A stretch of DNA of 64,000 nt from Dokdonella_A sp963758365 (GTDB lineage: Bacteria > Pseudomonadota > Gammaproteobacteria > Xanthomonadales > Rhodanobacteraceae). Positions 26,136 through 34,722 of this stretch are shown here, one piece after another (the first letter of the stretch is position 1; each line of letters begins with the position of its first letter). The stretch is taken from positions 2,852,001 to 2,916,000 of the forward strand of contig CAVWVB010000001.1 of the NCBI GenBank assembly GCA_963758365.1, written 5' to 3'. A program made the position numbers and the translations under genes. The notes under the pieces were generated by a model, which worked only from the letters and a program-made list of their open reading frames with translations, was not told the DNA's origin and searched no databases.

Positions 26136-28021
26136 GCGTGGGCCACCTTGCCTGGCCCGATCGAGTCGATACGCGTCACGGTCATCTGCTCGCCGATCGC
26201 TCCGGCGATGAAGCGCGCGGTGATCGGCGTGCCGTCGTAATGCAGCACCGGCACGAGCCGGGCCGGATCGATGCCGAATTCGTTGACCAGCATCGAACGC
26301 AGCTGGCCGTCGCGGTTCTGCTCGACGACGAATACCCGCTCGTGCGCGGCGATGAACGCGGCAACCGAGTCGGCGAACGGGAACGCGCGGATGCGCAGCG
26401 TGTCCAGATGCAGATCCTGATTTTCCAGGGCCGCGATCGCCTCGCTCATCGCCGGACCGGTCGATCCGAACTGGATCGCGCCGTAGCGGGTCGGCTGGCG
26501 AGCCTCGCGCAGCACCGGCTGCGGGACGAGCGCCTTGGCGGTCGCGAACTTGGCGAGCAGTCGCTGCATGTTGTAGAGGTAATCGGGACCGCGCTCCGAG
26601 TAGCGCGCATAGGGATCGCGCGAGGTACCGCGCGTGAAATAGGCGCCCCGACTCGGATGCGTGCCCGGATAGGTTCGGTAGGGGATGCCGTCACCATCGA
26701 CGTCCTTGTAGCGGCCGAAATCCCTGCCGGCCTCGAGTTCCTCGGCGGTCATCACCTTGCCTCGATCGTAGCTGCGCGCGTCGTCCCATGCGAACGGCGC
26801 GCACAGGCGCTGGTTCATGCCGATGTCGAGATCGCTCATCACGAAAATCGGTGTCTGCAGGCGGTCGGCGAGATCCAGTGCCTGCGCCGCGAAATCGAAG
26901 CATTCGCGCGGATCCTCGGGAAATAGCAGCACGTGCTTGGTATCGCCATGCGATGCATAGGCGCAGGCCAGAAGATCCGACTGCTGGGTGCGCGTCGGCA
27001 TGCCGGTCGACGGGCCGCCGCGTTGCACGTTGATGATCGTGACCGGGATCTCGGCGAAATAGGCAAGACCGATGAACTCGGTCATCAGGGAGATCCCGGG
27101 TCCGGCCGTCGTGGTGAACGCGCGCGCGCCGTTCCAGCCCGCGCCGACGACCATGCCGATCGAGGCGATCTCGTCTTCGGCTTGAACGATTGCGAACTTG
27201 TTGGCTCCGCTCCCGGCATCGACGCGATGCTTCATGCAGTATTTCTGGAAGGCCTCGGCCAGCGACGACGACGGCGTGATCGGATACCAGGCGCAGACCG
27301 TCGCGCCCCCATAGACGCAGCCGAGCGCGGCCGCGCTGTTGCCGTCGACGAAAATGCGATCGCCGACCTTGTCGGCATGGCGGACACGCAGACCGAAAGT
27401 GCTCCTTTCGAACGATCCGGCCATGGATGCCCGGTCCGCGGCGGGCACGTCCGCACGAAGAAAGTGGTCGCGTCCCAGATGCAGTGCCTGGCGGTTCGCA
27501 TCGAGCAGCTTCTCCTTGCCCTTGTACTGCTCGCCGATCAACTGCTCGATCACCGCGACGTCGATGTCGAGCAGCAGCGACAGCGCGCCGACGTACATGA
27601 TGTTCTTGAACAGCTGGCGCTGGCGCGGATCGTTCCAGGTGCGGTTGCAGATTTCGGTCAGGGGCACGCCGATCGCGTGCACGTCGCTGCGGAATTTCGA
27701 CCTCGGCAGCGGCCGCGTCGAGTCATGGAACAGGTAGCCGCCCGGCTCGATCTCCGCGAGGTCGGCATCCCAGGTCTGCGGATTCATCGCGACCATCAGG
27801 TCTACGCCGCCGCGGCGACCGAGCCAGCCGTCCTCGTTGACGCGCACTTCGTACCAGGTCGGCAGGCCCTGGATGTTCGACGGAAAGATGTTGCGCGGAC
27901 TGACCGGGACCCCCATGCGCAGGATCGCTTTCGCGAACAATTCGTTCGCGGATGCCGAACCCGAACCGTTCACGTTCGCGAACTTGATCACGAAATCGTT
28001 GGTGGCGACGATCGGGTTCAT
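26132..28021 (-). CDS. korA: 2-oxoacid:ferredoxin oxidoreductase alpha subunit, gamma-alpha fusion (KorA-like)
   Basis: A 629-residue protein. The N-terminal ~190 residues are the gamma domain (NDFVIKFANVNGSGSASANELFAKAILRMGVPV), fused to the alpha pyrimidine-binding domain (GCVYGGATVCAWYPITPSSSLAEAF, AGPGISLMTEFIGLAYFAEI, VQRGGPSTGMPTRTQQSDL). The fusion and the length are typical of aerobic-bacterial KorA. I chose the ATG at 28021 since MNPIVATNDFVIKF matches family starts; the longer open frame to 28237 runs into korC. It is translationally coupled to korB by a 4-bp overlap and follows korC after 172 bp. Confidence 0.93.
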   Translation of the reverse strand: MNPIVATNDFVIKFANVNGSGSASANELFAKAILRMGVPVSPRNIFPSNIQGLPTWYEVRVNEDGWLGRRGGVDLMVAMNPQTWDADLAEIEPGGYLFHDSTRPLPRSKFRSDVHAIGVPLTEICNRTWNDPRQRQLFKNIMYVGALSLLLDIDVAVIEQLIGEQYKGKEKLLDANRQALHLGRDHFLRADVPAADRASMAGSFERSTFGLRVRHADKVGDRIFVDGNSAAALGCVYGGATVCAWYPITPSSSLAEAFQKYCMKHRVDAGSGANKFAIVQAEDEIASIGMVVGAGWNGARAFTTTAGPGISLMTEFIGLAYFAEIPVTIINVQRGGPSTGMPTRTQQSDLLACAYASHGDTKHVLLFPEDPRECFDFAAQALDLADRLQTPIFVMSDLDIGMNQRLCAPFAWDDARSYDRGKVMTAEELEAGRDFGRYKDVDGDGIPYRTYPGTHPSRGAYFTRGTSRDPYARYSERGPDYLYNMQRLLAKFATAKALVPQPVLREARQPTRYGAIQFGSTGPAMSEAIAALENQDLHLDTLRIRAFPFADSVAAFIAAHERVFVVEQNRDGQLRSMLVNEFGIDPARLVPVLHYDGTPITARFIAGAIGEQMTVTRIDSIGPGKVAHA

Positions 28022-28193
28022 GAAGCGCAGTCCGCGTCCGTCCGTGCCCGCTGCGGGAGAGGAGAGCGCCCCGCCACGAATGAGAACCCGGACCCGACGC
28101 AGCGATCGGACGCAACCGCATACCCGCGCGTGTCCCTCTCCCGATCGCAAGCGTGTTCCCGCGGGCACAGCGAAATGATGGCGAGCCAGCCGC

Positions 28194-30017
28194 TCATGCT
28201 GCTTCCGGCCTGGCCTTGTCGCACGCCGGTCCCGCATGCGTCATGTCGAGCAGGAACTTCTGCATGTCCCAGGCACCGGTCGGGCAGCGTTCCGCGCACA
28301 ACCCGCAATGCAGACAGACGTCCTCGTCCTTGGCCATGATGCGCCCGGTCTTGAGTTCGCCGGACACGTACAGATCCTGCCCGACGTTCAGTGCGGGCGC
28401 CGACAGGCGCTGACGCAGGTCCGCCTCCTCGCCATTGGCCGTGAACGTGATGCAGTCCATCGGACAGATGTCGACGCACGCATCGCACTCGATGCACAGC
28501 GCATCGGTGAATACGGTCTGCACGTCGCAGTTGAGGCAGCGTTGCGCCTCCTTCCATGCGGTTTCCGCGTCGAAGCCGAGTTCGACCTCGAGACTGATGC
28601 TCTTGAGCGTTTTCGTCGCGTCCGCCCACGGCACCTTGAAGCGTTCGTCGGGCGAGACGTCGTTGTCGTAGCTCCACTCGTGGATGCCCATCTTCTGCGA
28701 CATCAGATGGGTCATCGGCGGCGGGCGTTCGCGGACATTCGCGCCGCAAAGCAGCTTGTCGATCGAAATCGCCGCCTCGTGTCCGTGTGCGACCGCCCAG
28801 ATGATGTTCTTCGGACCGAACGCGGCATCACCGCCGAAAAAGACCTGCGGCAGACTCGATTGCATGGTCGTCTCGTCGACGACCGGCATGTCCCACCGTT
28901 CATCGAAATCGATTCCGAGGTCGCGTTCGATCCACGGGAACGCGTTCGCCTGACCGACCGCGATCAGGACCTCATCGCAGTCGACGCGGACATCGGGATC
29001 ACCGGTCGGTACCAAGCGGCGACGCCCCTTTTCGTCGTGTTCGGCGCGCACCTTCTCGAACGTCATCCCGGTGAGCCGGCCGTCGTCGTGTTCAAATGTC
29101 CTGGGCACGAGGAAATTCAGGATCGGGATGCCTTCGTGCATCGCGTCCTCCTTCTCCCAGGGAGATGCTTTCATCTCCTCGAAGCCCGAGCGCACGATGA
29201 CCGTGACCTCGTCGCCGCCGAGGCGCCGCGCCGAACGGCAGCAGTCCATCGCGGTGTTGCCGCCGCCGAGCACGATCACGCGCTTGCCGACCTTGCTCAC
29301 ATGGCCGAAGTACACCGACGCGAGCCAGTCGATGCCGACATGGATCTGCGCGGCGGCCTCGGCACGTCCCGGCAGATCGAGATCGCGCCCGCGCGGCGCG
29401 CCACAGCCGACGAAGACCGCGTCGTAGTTCTCGGCGAGCAGCTCACGCATCGAGTCGATGCGCCGGCCACCGACGAACTCCACGCCGAGATCGAGGATAT
29501 AGCCGGTCTCCTCGTCGATGACTTCCTCGGGCAGACGGAAGCGCGGCACCTGGGTACGCATGAAGCCGCCGGCCTTCGCGTCGGTCTCGAATACGGTCAC
29601 CGCGTAGCCGAGCGGCGCGAGGTCGCGCGCGACGGTCAGCGACGCGGGACCCGCGCCGACGCAGGCGATGCGCTTGCCGTTGCGGGTCTGCGCGGGCCTC
29701 GGCAGGCGCGCGCGGATATCGTCCTTGAGATCGGCGGCGACGCGCTTGAGCCGACAGATCGCTACCGGTTCGGGTTTCTCGCCGTTGCTCTCCTCGACGC
29801 GACCGCGTCGACACGCTGGTTCGCAGGGACGATCGCAGGTGCGTCCGAGGATTCCCGGAAACACGTTCGAGGTCCAGTTGACCATGTACGCATCGGAATA
29901 GCGCCCGGCCGCGATCAGGCGGATGTATTCGGGGACCGGTGTATGGGCCGGACAGGCCCATTGGCAATCGACGACTTTGTGAAAGTACGCGGGTGCGCGG
30001 ATGTCTGTTTTCTGCAC
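28194..30017 (-). CDS. korC: GltD-like FAD/Fe-S NAD(P)H oxidoreductase subunit (KorC-like)
   Basis: A 607-residue flavoprotein related to the small subunit of glutamate synthase. N-terminal Cys clusters (DCQWACPAHTPVPEY and GRTCDRPCEPACRRG) bind Fe-S. FAD binding is at CVGAGPASLTVARDLA (~residue 118) and NAD(P)H binding at VIVLGGGNTAMDCCRSARR (~residue 245). A C-terminal ferredoxin-like pair of 4Fe-4S motifs follows (CIECDACVDICPMDC and CLHCGLCAERCPTGA). Together with korA and korB it matches the KorABC 2-oxoglutarate:NADP+ oxidoreductase described in Thauera, where this subunit links the enzyme to pyridine nucleotides. The gene is first in the minus-strand cluster. No separate ferredoxin gene is seen. 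Confidence 0.9.
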   Translation of the reverse strand: MQKTDIRAPAYFHKVVDCQWACPAHTPVPEYIRLIAAGRYSDAYMVNWTSNVFPGILGRTCDRPCEPACRRGRVEESNGEKPEPVAICRLKRVAADLKDDIRARLPRPAQTRNGKRIACVGAGPASLTVARDLAPLGYAVTVFETDAKAGGFMRTQVPRFRLPEEVIDEETGYILDLGVEFVGGRRIDSMRELLAENYDAVFVGCGAPRGRDLDLPGRAEAAAQIHVGIDWLASVYFGHVSKVGKRVIVLGGGNTAMDCCRSARRLGGDEVTVIVRSGFEEMKASPWEKEDAMHEGIPILNFLVPRTFEHDDGRLTGMTFEKVRAEHDEKGRRRLVPTGDPDVRVDCDEVLIAVGQANAFPWIERDLGIDFDERWDMPVVDETTMQSSLPQVFFGGDAAFGPKNIIWAVAHGHEAAISIDKLLCGANVRERPPPMTHLMSQKMGIHEWSYDNDVSPDERFKVPWADATKTLKSISLEVELGFDAETAWKEAQRCLNCDVQTVFTDALCIECDACVDICPMDCITFTANGEEADLRQRLSAPALNVGQDLYVSGELKTGRIMAKDEDVCLHCGLCAERCPTGAWDMQKFLLDMTHAGPACDKARPEAA

Positions 30018-30191
30018 CTCAGCCTCCTGGCTGAAACGCGGATGGGGCGGCTGCGCGCGAGCCTAGCTGGTGCGCCGCTGCGCCGCAAACCTGCGCCGGC
30101 CATCGGCGCGTACCCCTGCGCAGCCGGAGAGCGCACGCGCTCATCGCGCAATGCGCGTTCGACGCAATGGCCGGGACGGCGTCGCGTCGCA

Positions 30192-30428
30192 CTAGCCTCC
30201 CTCGGCCTCGGCTTCCTCCTTGTCGCGTTTCTCCTGCGCTTCCTTCAGTTGCTTCTCGACCGCCTTGGCCTTGTCCAGCGCCTTGAGCTGGTCGTCGAAA
30301 ACGGTCTTCTGGCGGCTCGTCGCGGGCTTTGCTGCCGTGGCTGCGGCATCCGTATCGGCAGGCGCAGGACCACCGCAGGCGGACAGCCCGATCAGGGCAA
30401 CGGCCATCATCGTCGGACGAAACATCAC
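30192..30428 (-). CDS. Small lipoprotein with helical charged tail
   Basis: A 78-residue protein. MMFRPTMMAVALIGLSACGG is a lipoprotein signal with the lipobox LSAC (Cys at ~18). The mature part has an Ala/Thr linker and then a highly charged helix rich in Lys/Glu (QLKALDKAKAVEKQLKEAQEKRDKEE), probably a coiled coil. It would be anchored to a membrane leaflet facing the periplasm. No function can be assigned. It lies 174 bp upstream of korC on the same strand and is divergent from the SDR gene (72 bp between starts). Confidence 0.8.
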   Translation of the reverse strand: MMFRPTMMAVALIGLSACGGPAPADTDAAATAAKPATSRQKTVFDDQLKALDKAKAVEKQLKEAQEKRDKEEAEAEGG

Positions 30429-30500
30429 GTACTCCGTTAGCTGCGTATCCGCTAAAGTCTGCGCCGCACGTTCGCTCGGAACAAGCGGGAGGATGCCCGG

Positions 30501-31280
30501 ATGACGAACCCGTCACGCTGGCGGCTCGATGGCCAGACCGCGCTGATCACCGGCGCCAGCCGCGGCATCGGCGTGGCCTGTGCGCGCGAGTTCGCCGCGC
30601 TCGGCGCCGATCTGCTGCTGGTCGCACGTGACGAGATCCATCTCGAGGAGACGCGCGTCGAGCTGGTCGAGGAGTTTCCCGACTGCACGATCCTGGTTTG
30701 CGATGCGGACGTCTCCGTGCAGGAACAGCGCCTGGAGGTCTTCGACTGGATCGCCGACCTCGATGTCGAATTGTCGCTGCTGATCAACAACGTCGGCGCG
30801 AATATCGTCCGGTCCACGCTGGACTATTCGCTCAACGAAGTGCGCGCGCTGATCGAGACGAACGTGCTGAGCGCGTTCGAGATGTGCCGCCTGGCCCATG
30901 AATCGCTGGCCGAACACGGCAACGCGGCGATCGTCAATGTGGGTTCCGTCTCGGGTCTGGTCCACGTGCGCACCGGCGCCCCCTACGGATTCACCAAGGC
31001 CGCCCTGCATCAGCTGACCCGCAATCTCGCCTGCGAATGGGCCGATGACGGCATCCGTGTCAACGCGGTCGCGCCCTGGTACATCCGCACCCAGCGCACC
31101 GAGGGCCCGCTCGCCGACACCGACTATCTGGAGGAAGTGCTGGAGCACACCCCGATCGGCCGCATCGGCGAGCCCGACGAAGTCGCTGCCGCGGTCGCGT
31201 TCCTTTGCCTGCCGGCAGCGAGCTATATCACCGGCGAATGCATCGCAGTCGACGGTGGATTCCTGCGCTACGGTTTCTGA
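30501..31280 (+). CDS. SDR family oxidoreductase (tropinone reductase-like)
   Basis: A 259-residue short-chain dehydrogenase/reductase. Cofactor motif TGASRGIGVACAREFA, then NNVGANIV (NNAG equivalent), the catalytic Ser in NVGSVSGL, and the YxxxK pair in APYGFTKAAL. The C-terminus has the substrate-loop segment VNAVAPWYIRTQRTEGPL and ITGECIAVDGGF. This resembles the tropinone-reductase-like subgroup; the substrate is unknown. Arg at the end of the second strand (VARDE) suggests NADP(H). A GGGAGG ribosome binding site precedes the ATG. The length is normal and all catalytic residues are intact. Confidence 0.93.
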   Translation: MTNPSRWRLDGQTALITGASRGIGVACAREFAALGADLLLVARDEIHLEETRVELVEEFPDCTILVCDADVSVQEQRLEVFDWIADLDVELSLLINNVGANIVRSTLDYSLNEVRALIETNVLSAFEMCRLAHESLAEHGNAAIVNVGSVSGLVHVRTGAPYGFTKAALHQLTRNLACEWADDGIRVNAVAPWYIRTQRTEGPLADTDYLEEVLEHTPIGRIGEPDEVAAAVAFLCLPAASYITGECIAVDGGFLRYGF

Positions 31281-31309
31281 CCGGTTGCGACGTCGGCGAC
31301 GATCCTGCA

Positions 31310-31335
31310 ACGCAGAAGCCCGCCGGATGGCGGGC
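31310..31335 (-). terminator. Probable terminator after tRNA-Gln
   Basis: A 7-bp perfect stem GCCCGCC-GGAT-GGCGGGC (31318-31324 with 31329-31335). Read on the minus strand, it is followed by TTCTGCGTT and lies ~55 bp beyond the tRNA 3' end. It may also stop transcription from the convergent SDR gene. Confidence 0.5.
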
Positions 31336-31388
31336 CTCGGTATCGGTACCGCGAACCGGACTACGGTTCACGCGCCGCGATCTGGATT

Positions 31389-31463
31389 TGGCAGCCCCGG
31401 ATGGATTCGAACCACCGAATGCCTGAGTCAGAGTCAGGTGCCTTACCACTTGGCGACGGGGCT
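31389..31463 (-). tRNA. tRNA-Gln (anticodon CTG)
   Basis: A 75-nt cloverleaf including encoded CCA. The acceptor AGCCCCG/CGGGGCT pairs over 7 bp. The D arm contains GCCAAGTGGTAAGGC, the anticodon stem CCTGA/TCAGG encloses the loop CTCTGAC with anticodon CTG (reads CAG), and the T arm GGTGG-TTCGAAT-CCATC shows the invariant TTCGA. The discriminator base is G. Read on the minus strand, a TAGAAT hexamer (plus-strand 31473-31478) lies 9 nt before the mature 5' end and may be the -10 box. Confidence 0.96.
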
Positions 31464-31610
31464 ATGCGGCGAATTCTAACCCACAATACCGATCGCGTCG
31501 GACGTCCTGCACGCGCGAGATGGCACGCTTGCGATTCGCGGCATCGCGTTCGCGGCCGAGCCGCCGTGAGCGAGCCCAACTAGCCCGCAACGTGCCGTCT
31601 CAGATGGTCC

Positions 31611-32003
31611 TCAACGCTTCGAGTACTGGGTCGCACGGCGGGCCTTGTGCAGACCGACCTTCTTGCGCTCGACTTCACGCGCGTCGCGGGTCATGAAACC
31701 GGCTTTGCGCAGCGGCGACTTCAGGGTGTCGTCATACTCGACCAGCGCACGCGCGATGCCGAGCCGGATCGCACCCGCCTGTCCGGTCATGCCGCCGCCT
31801 TCGACCGTGACCAGGACATCGAACTTGTCCTGGTTCTGGGTCAGCTCGAGCGGCTGGCGCACGATCATGCGCGAGGTTTCGCGTCCGAAGAACGCGTCGA
31901 GCGGTTTGCCGTTGACCAAGATCGCCCCGCTGCCCTTGCGCAGGAACACGCGCGCTGCGGAGGACTTGCGACGGCCGGTGCCGTAATTTTGCTGGGTTGC
32001 CAT
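31611..32003 (-). CDS. rpsI: 30S ribosomal protein S9
   Basis: A 130-residue ribosomal protein. YGTGRRKSSAARVFLRKGSG at the start, the conserved GGGMTGQAGAIRLGIARAL and the basic C-terminus KKVGLHKARRATQYSKR, which reaches the P-site tRNA. It is second in the conserved rplM-rpsI operon, 129 bp after rplM. The length is normal. Confidence 0.98.
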   Translation of the reverse strand: MATQQNYGTGRRKSSAARVFLRKGSGAILVNGKPLDAFFGRETSRMIVRQPLELTQNQDKFDVLVTVEGGGMTGQAGAIRLGIARALVEYDDTLKSPLRKAGFMTRDAREVERKKVGLHKARRATQYSKR

Positions 32004-32132
32004 TGATGCTCTCTTAGCGCACGTCTGATTGAGTCGGATGTTTCGCGCGCGAGGAATGTCGCGCTCGCGAAATCAAGTACGTAATCGATTTGGCGGGGCC
32101 GGGTCCGGACACGTGCCGAACGCTGACCTTCC

Positions 32133-32561
32133 TCAAATCTCCAGGACCTGAGGCTGCTGCGCCGCATGCGGATGCTCCGCGCCGGCATAGACCTTGAGCT
32201 TGCGGTACATCGCGCGGCCCAGCGGATTCTTCGGCAGCATGCCCTTGACGCCGATCTCGATCACGCGCTCCGGGTGCCTGGCCAGCATGTCCCTGAGCGA
32301 CATCGTCTTGAGATTGCCGACGTAACCGGTAAAGCGATGGTAGTTCTTGTCATCGAGCTTCTTGCCGGTGACCGCGATCTTCTCCGCGTTGATCACGACC
32401 AGATAGTCGCCGGTGTCGACGTGCGGGGTATAGATCGGCTTGTGCTTGCCGCGCAGGCGATGCGCAAGCTCGCTGCACAGACGTCCGAGCGTCTTGTTGC
32501 TGGCGTCGACTACGTACCAATCGCGTTTGACGCCTTCTGCCTTGGCGCTGATCGTTTTCAT
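32133..32561 (-). CDS. rplM: 50S ribosomal protein L13
   Basis: A 142-residue ribosomal protein, one of the early assembly proteins of the large subunit. Seen in KRDWYVVDASNKTLGRLCSELAHRLRG, HVDTGDYLVVINAEKI, and the signature segment GMLPKNPLGRAMYRKLKVYAG. It is first gene of the L13-S9 operon on the minus strand and divergent from the GlcF-like gene 131 bp away; the promoter must lie in that gap. Confidence 0.98.
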   Translation of the reverse strand: MKTISAKAEGVKRDWYVVDASNKTLGRLCSELAHRLRGKHKPIYTPHVDTGDYLVVINAEKIAVTGKKLDDKNYHRFTGYVGNLKTMSLRDMLARHPERVIEIGVKGMLPKNPLGRAMYRKLKVYAGAEHPHAAQQPQVLEI

Positions 32562-32692
32562 ATCCGGAAGACTCTGGCTGGATCCGCATGGCGGACCGTC
32601 ACAAATGGGGGCGCGGGAGGATAGCGGAAGAACCGCTTGCGGACAACCTGAAGCCGCCGACCAGCGCAGCCGCGAATGGTAGCATGATTCTC

Positions 32693-33922
32693 ATGTCCGC
32701 TCATGATTCCGGGGCATTCCCGGCCGCCTCCGGCCTGCTCGACCTCATCGACCAGTGCGTGATGTGCGGTCTGTGCCTGCCGCACTGTCCAACCTATCGC
32801 ATCGCGGCGACCGAGGCCGAGTCGCCGCGCGGGCGCATTGCGCTCGCGCGCGCGCTGGCCACCGGCACGCTCGCGCCCGCGGCGCCGAGCCTGCTGCATC
32901 TGGACCAGTGCCTGGGTTGTCTGTCCTGCCAGAGCGTGTGCCCTTCGCAGGTGAACTACGAGGAAATCCTGGTCCGGACCCGTGCCGGGCTGGCCGCGCG
33001 GCGCGCGCGGCCGGAGCGGTTGCGGCGCTGGCTGCGCGATCCGCGCCGGATGACCCGTCTGGCCCGGATCGCCGCCGCGGTGCGAGCGCAGCGCTGGTTG
33101 CCGATACTCGCGCGCGTGCTGCCGCGCGAATCGCTGTGGCGACGCGCGGCCGCAACCCTGCCCCGCGTACCGCGCATCAGCGGGCTCGGCGCGGTCGCGG
33201 CCGCGCCGGCGCAGCGCGGGCGCGTCGCGCTGTTTCGCGGCTGTATCGCGCGTGTTTATGACCGCGACACCTTGGCCGCCGCGCGGCGCCTGCTGACTGC
33301 GCTCGGACATGAGATCGTCGAAATGCCCGCGGCGCGCTGCTGCGGAGCGTTGCCGCGCCACGCGGGCGCGCTCGCCGCGGCGCGCCGCGAAGCGGACGCG
33401 ACGCGCCAGGCCCTGCGCGCCGCGGCGACGCCCGTGGTGGTGACCTGCGCCAGCGGTTGCCATGCGGACCTGGCTACGCTCGCAGCGGGCGAGAACCCGC
33501 AAGTCGTTGATATTCATGCGTTCCTGGAGTCGGACGCGGGTCTGGCCGGGTTGCGTTTCCGCGCCCTGTCGCGACGTGTCGCGCTGCACCTGCCCTGCAC
33601 TCAGGTCGATAACGTCGGCACGATCGCGGCAATCCGCGGTCTGCTCGCGCGGATCCCCGGGCTCGTCGTGCTGGACCTGCCCACGCAGCCGCGCTGCTGC
33701 GGGGCAGCCGGCAGCTATTTCATCGAGCATCCCGCTATCGCCGACCGCCTGCGCGAGGACAAGCTCGCGCAGGCCGACGCGCTGGGTCCGGACCTGCTGC
33801 TCACCACCAACGTCGGCTGTCGCATCCACTTCGACAACGGCCGGCACGGGCGCCCGCGGCCGCTCCCGGTCCTGCACCCGCTGGTGTTGCTCGCGCAACA
33901 ATTGGACAATCCACTGTCATGA
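32693..33922 (+). CDS. GlcF-like (Fe-S)-binding oxidoreductase subunit
   Basis: A ~409-residue protein with two 4Fe-4S motifs near the N-terminus (CVMCGLCLPHCP and CLGCLSCQSVCP) and two CCG domains (ARCCGALPRHAG and PRCCGAAGSYFIEHP) that bind a further cluster. This is the plan of the glycolate oxidase iron-sulfur subunit GlcF and its relatives, which pass electrons from a flavin partner to the quinone pool. No GlcD/GlcE partner is adjacent, so the donor is unknown and the gene symbol is withheld. Start: ATG at 32693 (32684 is an alternative). Its stop overlaps the coq7 ATG by 4 bp, an attractive link to quinone metabolism. Confidence 0.88.
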   Translation: MSAHDSGAFPAASGLLDLIDQCVMCGLCLPHCPTYRIAATEAESPRGRIALARALATGTLAPAAPSLLHLDQCLGCLSCQSVCPSQVNYEEILVRTRAGLAARRARPERLRRWLRDPRRMTRLARIAAAVRAQRWLPILARVLPRESLWRRAAATLPRVPRISGLGAVAAAPAQRGRVALFRGCIARVYDRDTLAAARRLLTALGHEIVEMPAARCCGALPRHAGALAAARREADATRQALRAAATPVVVTCASGCHADLATLAAGENPQVVDIHAFLESDAGLAGLRFRALSRRVALHLPCTQVDNVGTIAAIRGLLARIPGLVVLDLPTQPRCCGAAGSYFIEHPAIADRLREDKLAQADALGPDLLLTTNVGCRIHFDNGRHGRPRPLPVLHPLVLLAQQLDNPLS

Positions 33923-34563
33923 CCAAGCCCCGCCTGTCGCCGCTGGACCGTCTCCTCGTAGAAGTCGAGCGCGCGCTCGAGACCGTCTTCGTCGCGACGC
34001 CGCCCGCGGCGCAGCCCTCGCCTGCAGCGGACCTCGCCGATCCGGTGTTCGATGCCGCCGAACGCCGACATGCCGCGGGTCTGATGCGCGTGAATCACGT
34101 CGGCGAGGTATGCGCGCAGGCGCTCTACTTCGGCCAGGCCGCGTTCGCGCGCGACTCGCCGCTGCGCGCGCAGATGCTCGCCGCGGCGGCCGAGGAAACC
34201 GATCATCTCGGCTGGTGCGGTGCGCGGCTCGCGGAACTCGGCAGCCGGCCGAGCCTGCTCAATCCGGTGTGGTACGGCGGGGCCTACGCGATCGGCGCGG
34301 TCGCGGGCCTGCTCGGCGACCGCGCCAGCCTCGGCTTCGTGGTCGAGACCGAGCGCCAGGTCGAAGCCCATCTCGGCGAACATTTGCACCGGCTGCCCGC
34401 GGGTGATCAGCGCAGCCGCGCGATCGTCGCGCGCATGAAGGACGACGAGGCCGCGCATGCCGAACGCGCGCTTGCGGCCGGCGCGCGCGTGCCGCCGGCG
34501 CCGATTCCGGCCCTGATGCGCTTCGCGGCAAACGTGATGAAGACGGTTGCCTACCGGCTCTAG
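33919..34563 (+). CDS. coq7: Demethoxyubiquinone hydroxylase Coq7
   Basis: A 214-residue di-iron carboxylate hydroxylase that performs a late ring hydroxylation in ubiquinone synthesis. Iron ligands are visible as repeated E...ExxH: GEVCAQALY, AEETDHLGWC, ETERQVEAHLGEH and DDEAAHAERA. Hydrophobic helix YAIGAVAGLLGDRASLGFV would associate with the membrane. It overlaps the GlcF-like gene by 4 bp and is convergent with speD, 159 bp apart. That gap shows no gene and no clear terminator. The length fits the family. Confidence 0.95.
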   Translation: MTKPRLSPLDRLLVEVERALETVFVATPPAAQPSPAADLADPVFDAAERRHAAGLMRVNHVGEVCAQALYFGQAAFARDSPLRAQMLAAAAEETDHLGWCGARLAELGSRPSLLNPVWYGGAYAIGAVAGLLGDRASLGFVVETERQVEAHLGEHLHRLPAGDQRSRAIVARMKDDEAAHAERALAAGARVPPAPIPALMRFAANVMKTVAYRL

Positions 34564-34722
34564 GAGCCGGGTTCCGGGTCCGGCGTTCGGGATTCGCAAG
34601 GCAACGTGCGTCCACCTCGTACCGAAGGGACGATCCCTGGCCTGTCGAAAGACCCGGCCGACGCGATCCTTGTTGACCGAGTCCCGGCGCCCGCTTCGAT
34701 CCCGAGACCCGAACGCGCGCGG

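Noticed and set aside
28236..30440. A 734-codon plus-strand reading frame opposite korC
   Set aside because: Shadow of the GltD-like protein, which has intact FAD, NAD(P)H and Fe-S motifs.
31205..31449. Short reading frames ending in PDGFEPPNA-like sequence, resembling the DGF tail
   Set aside because: The similarity comes from translating the antisense of tRNA-Gln; there is no signal peptide and it overlaps the SDR gene and tRNA.
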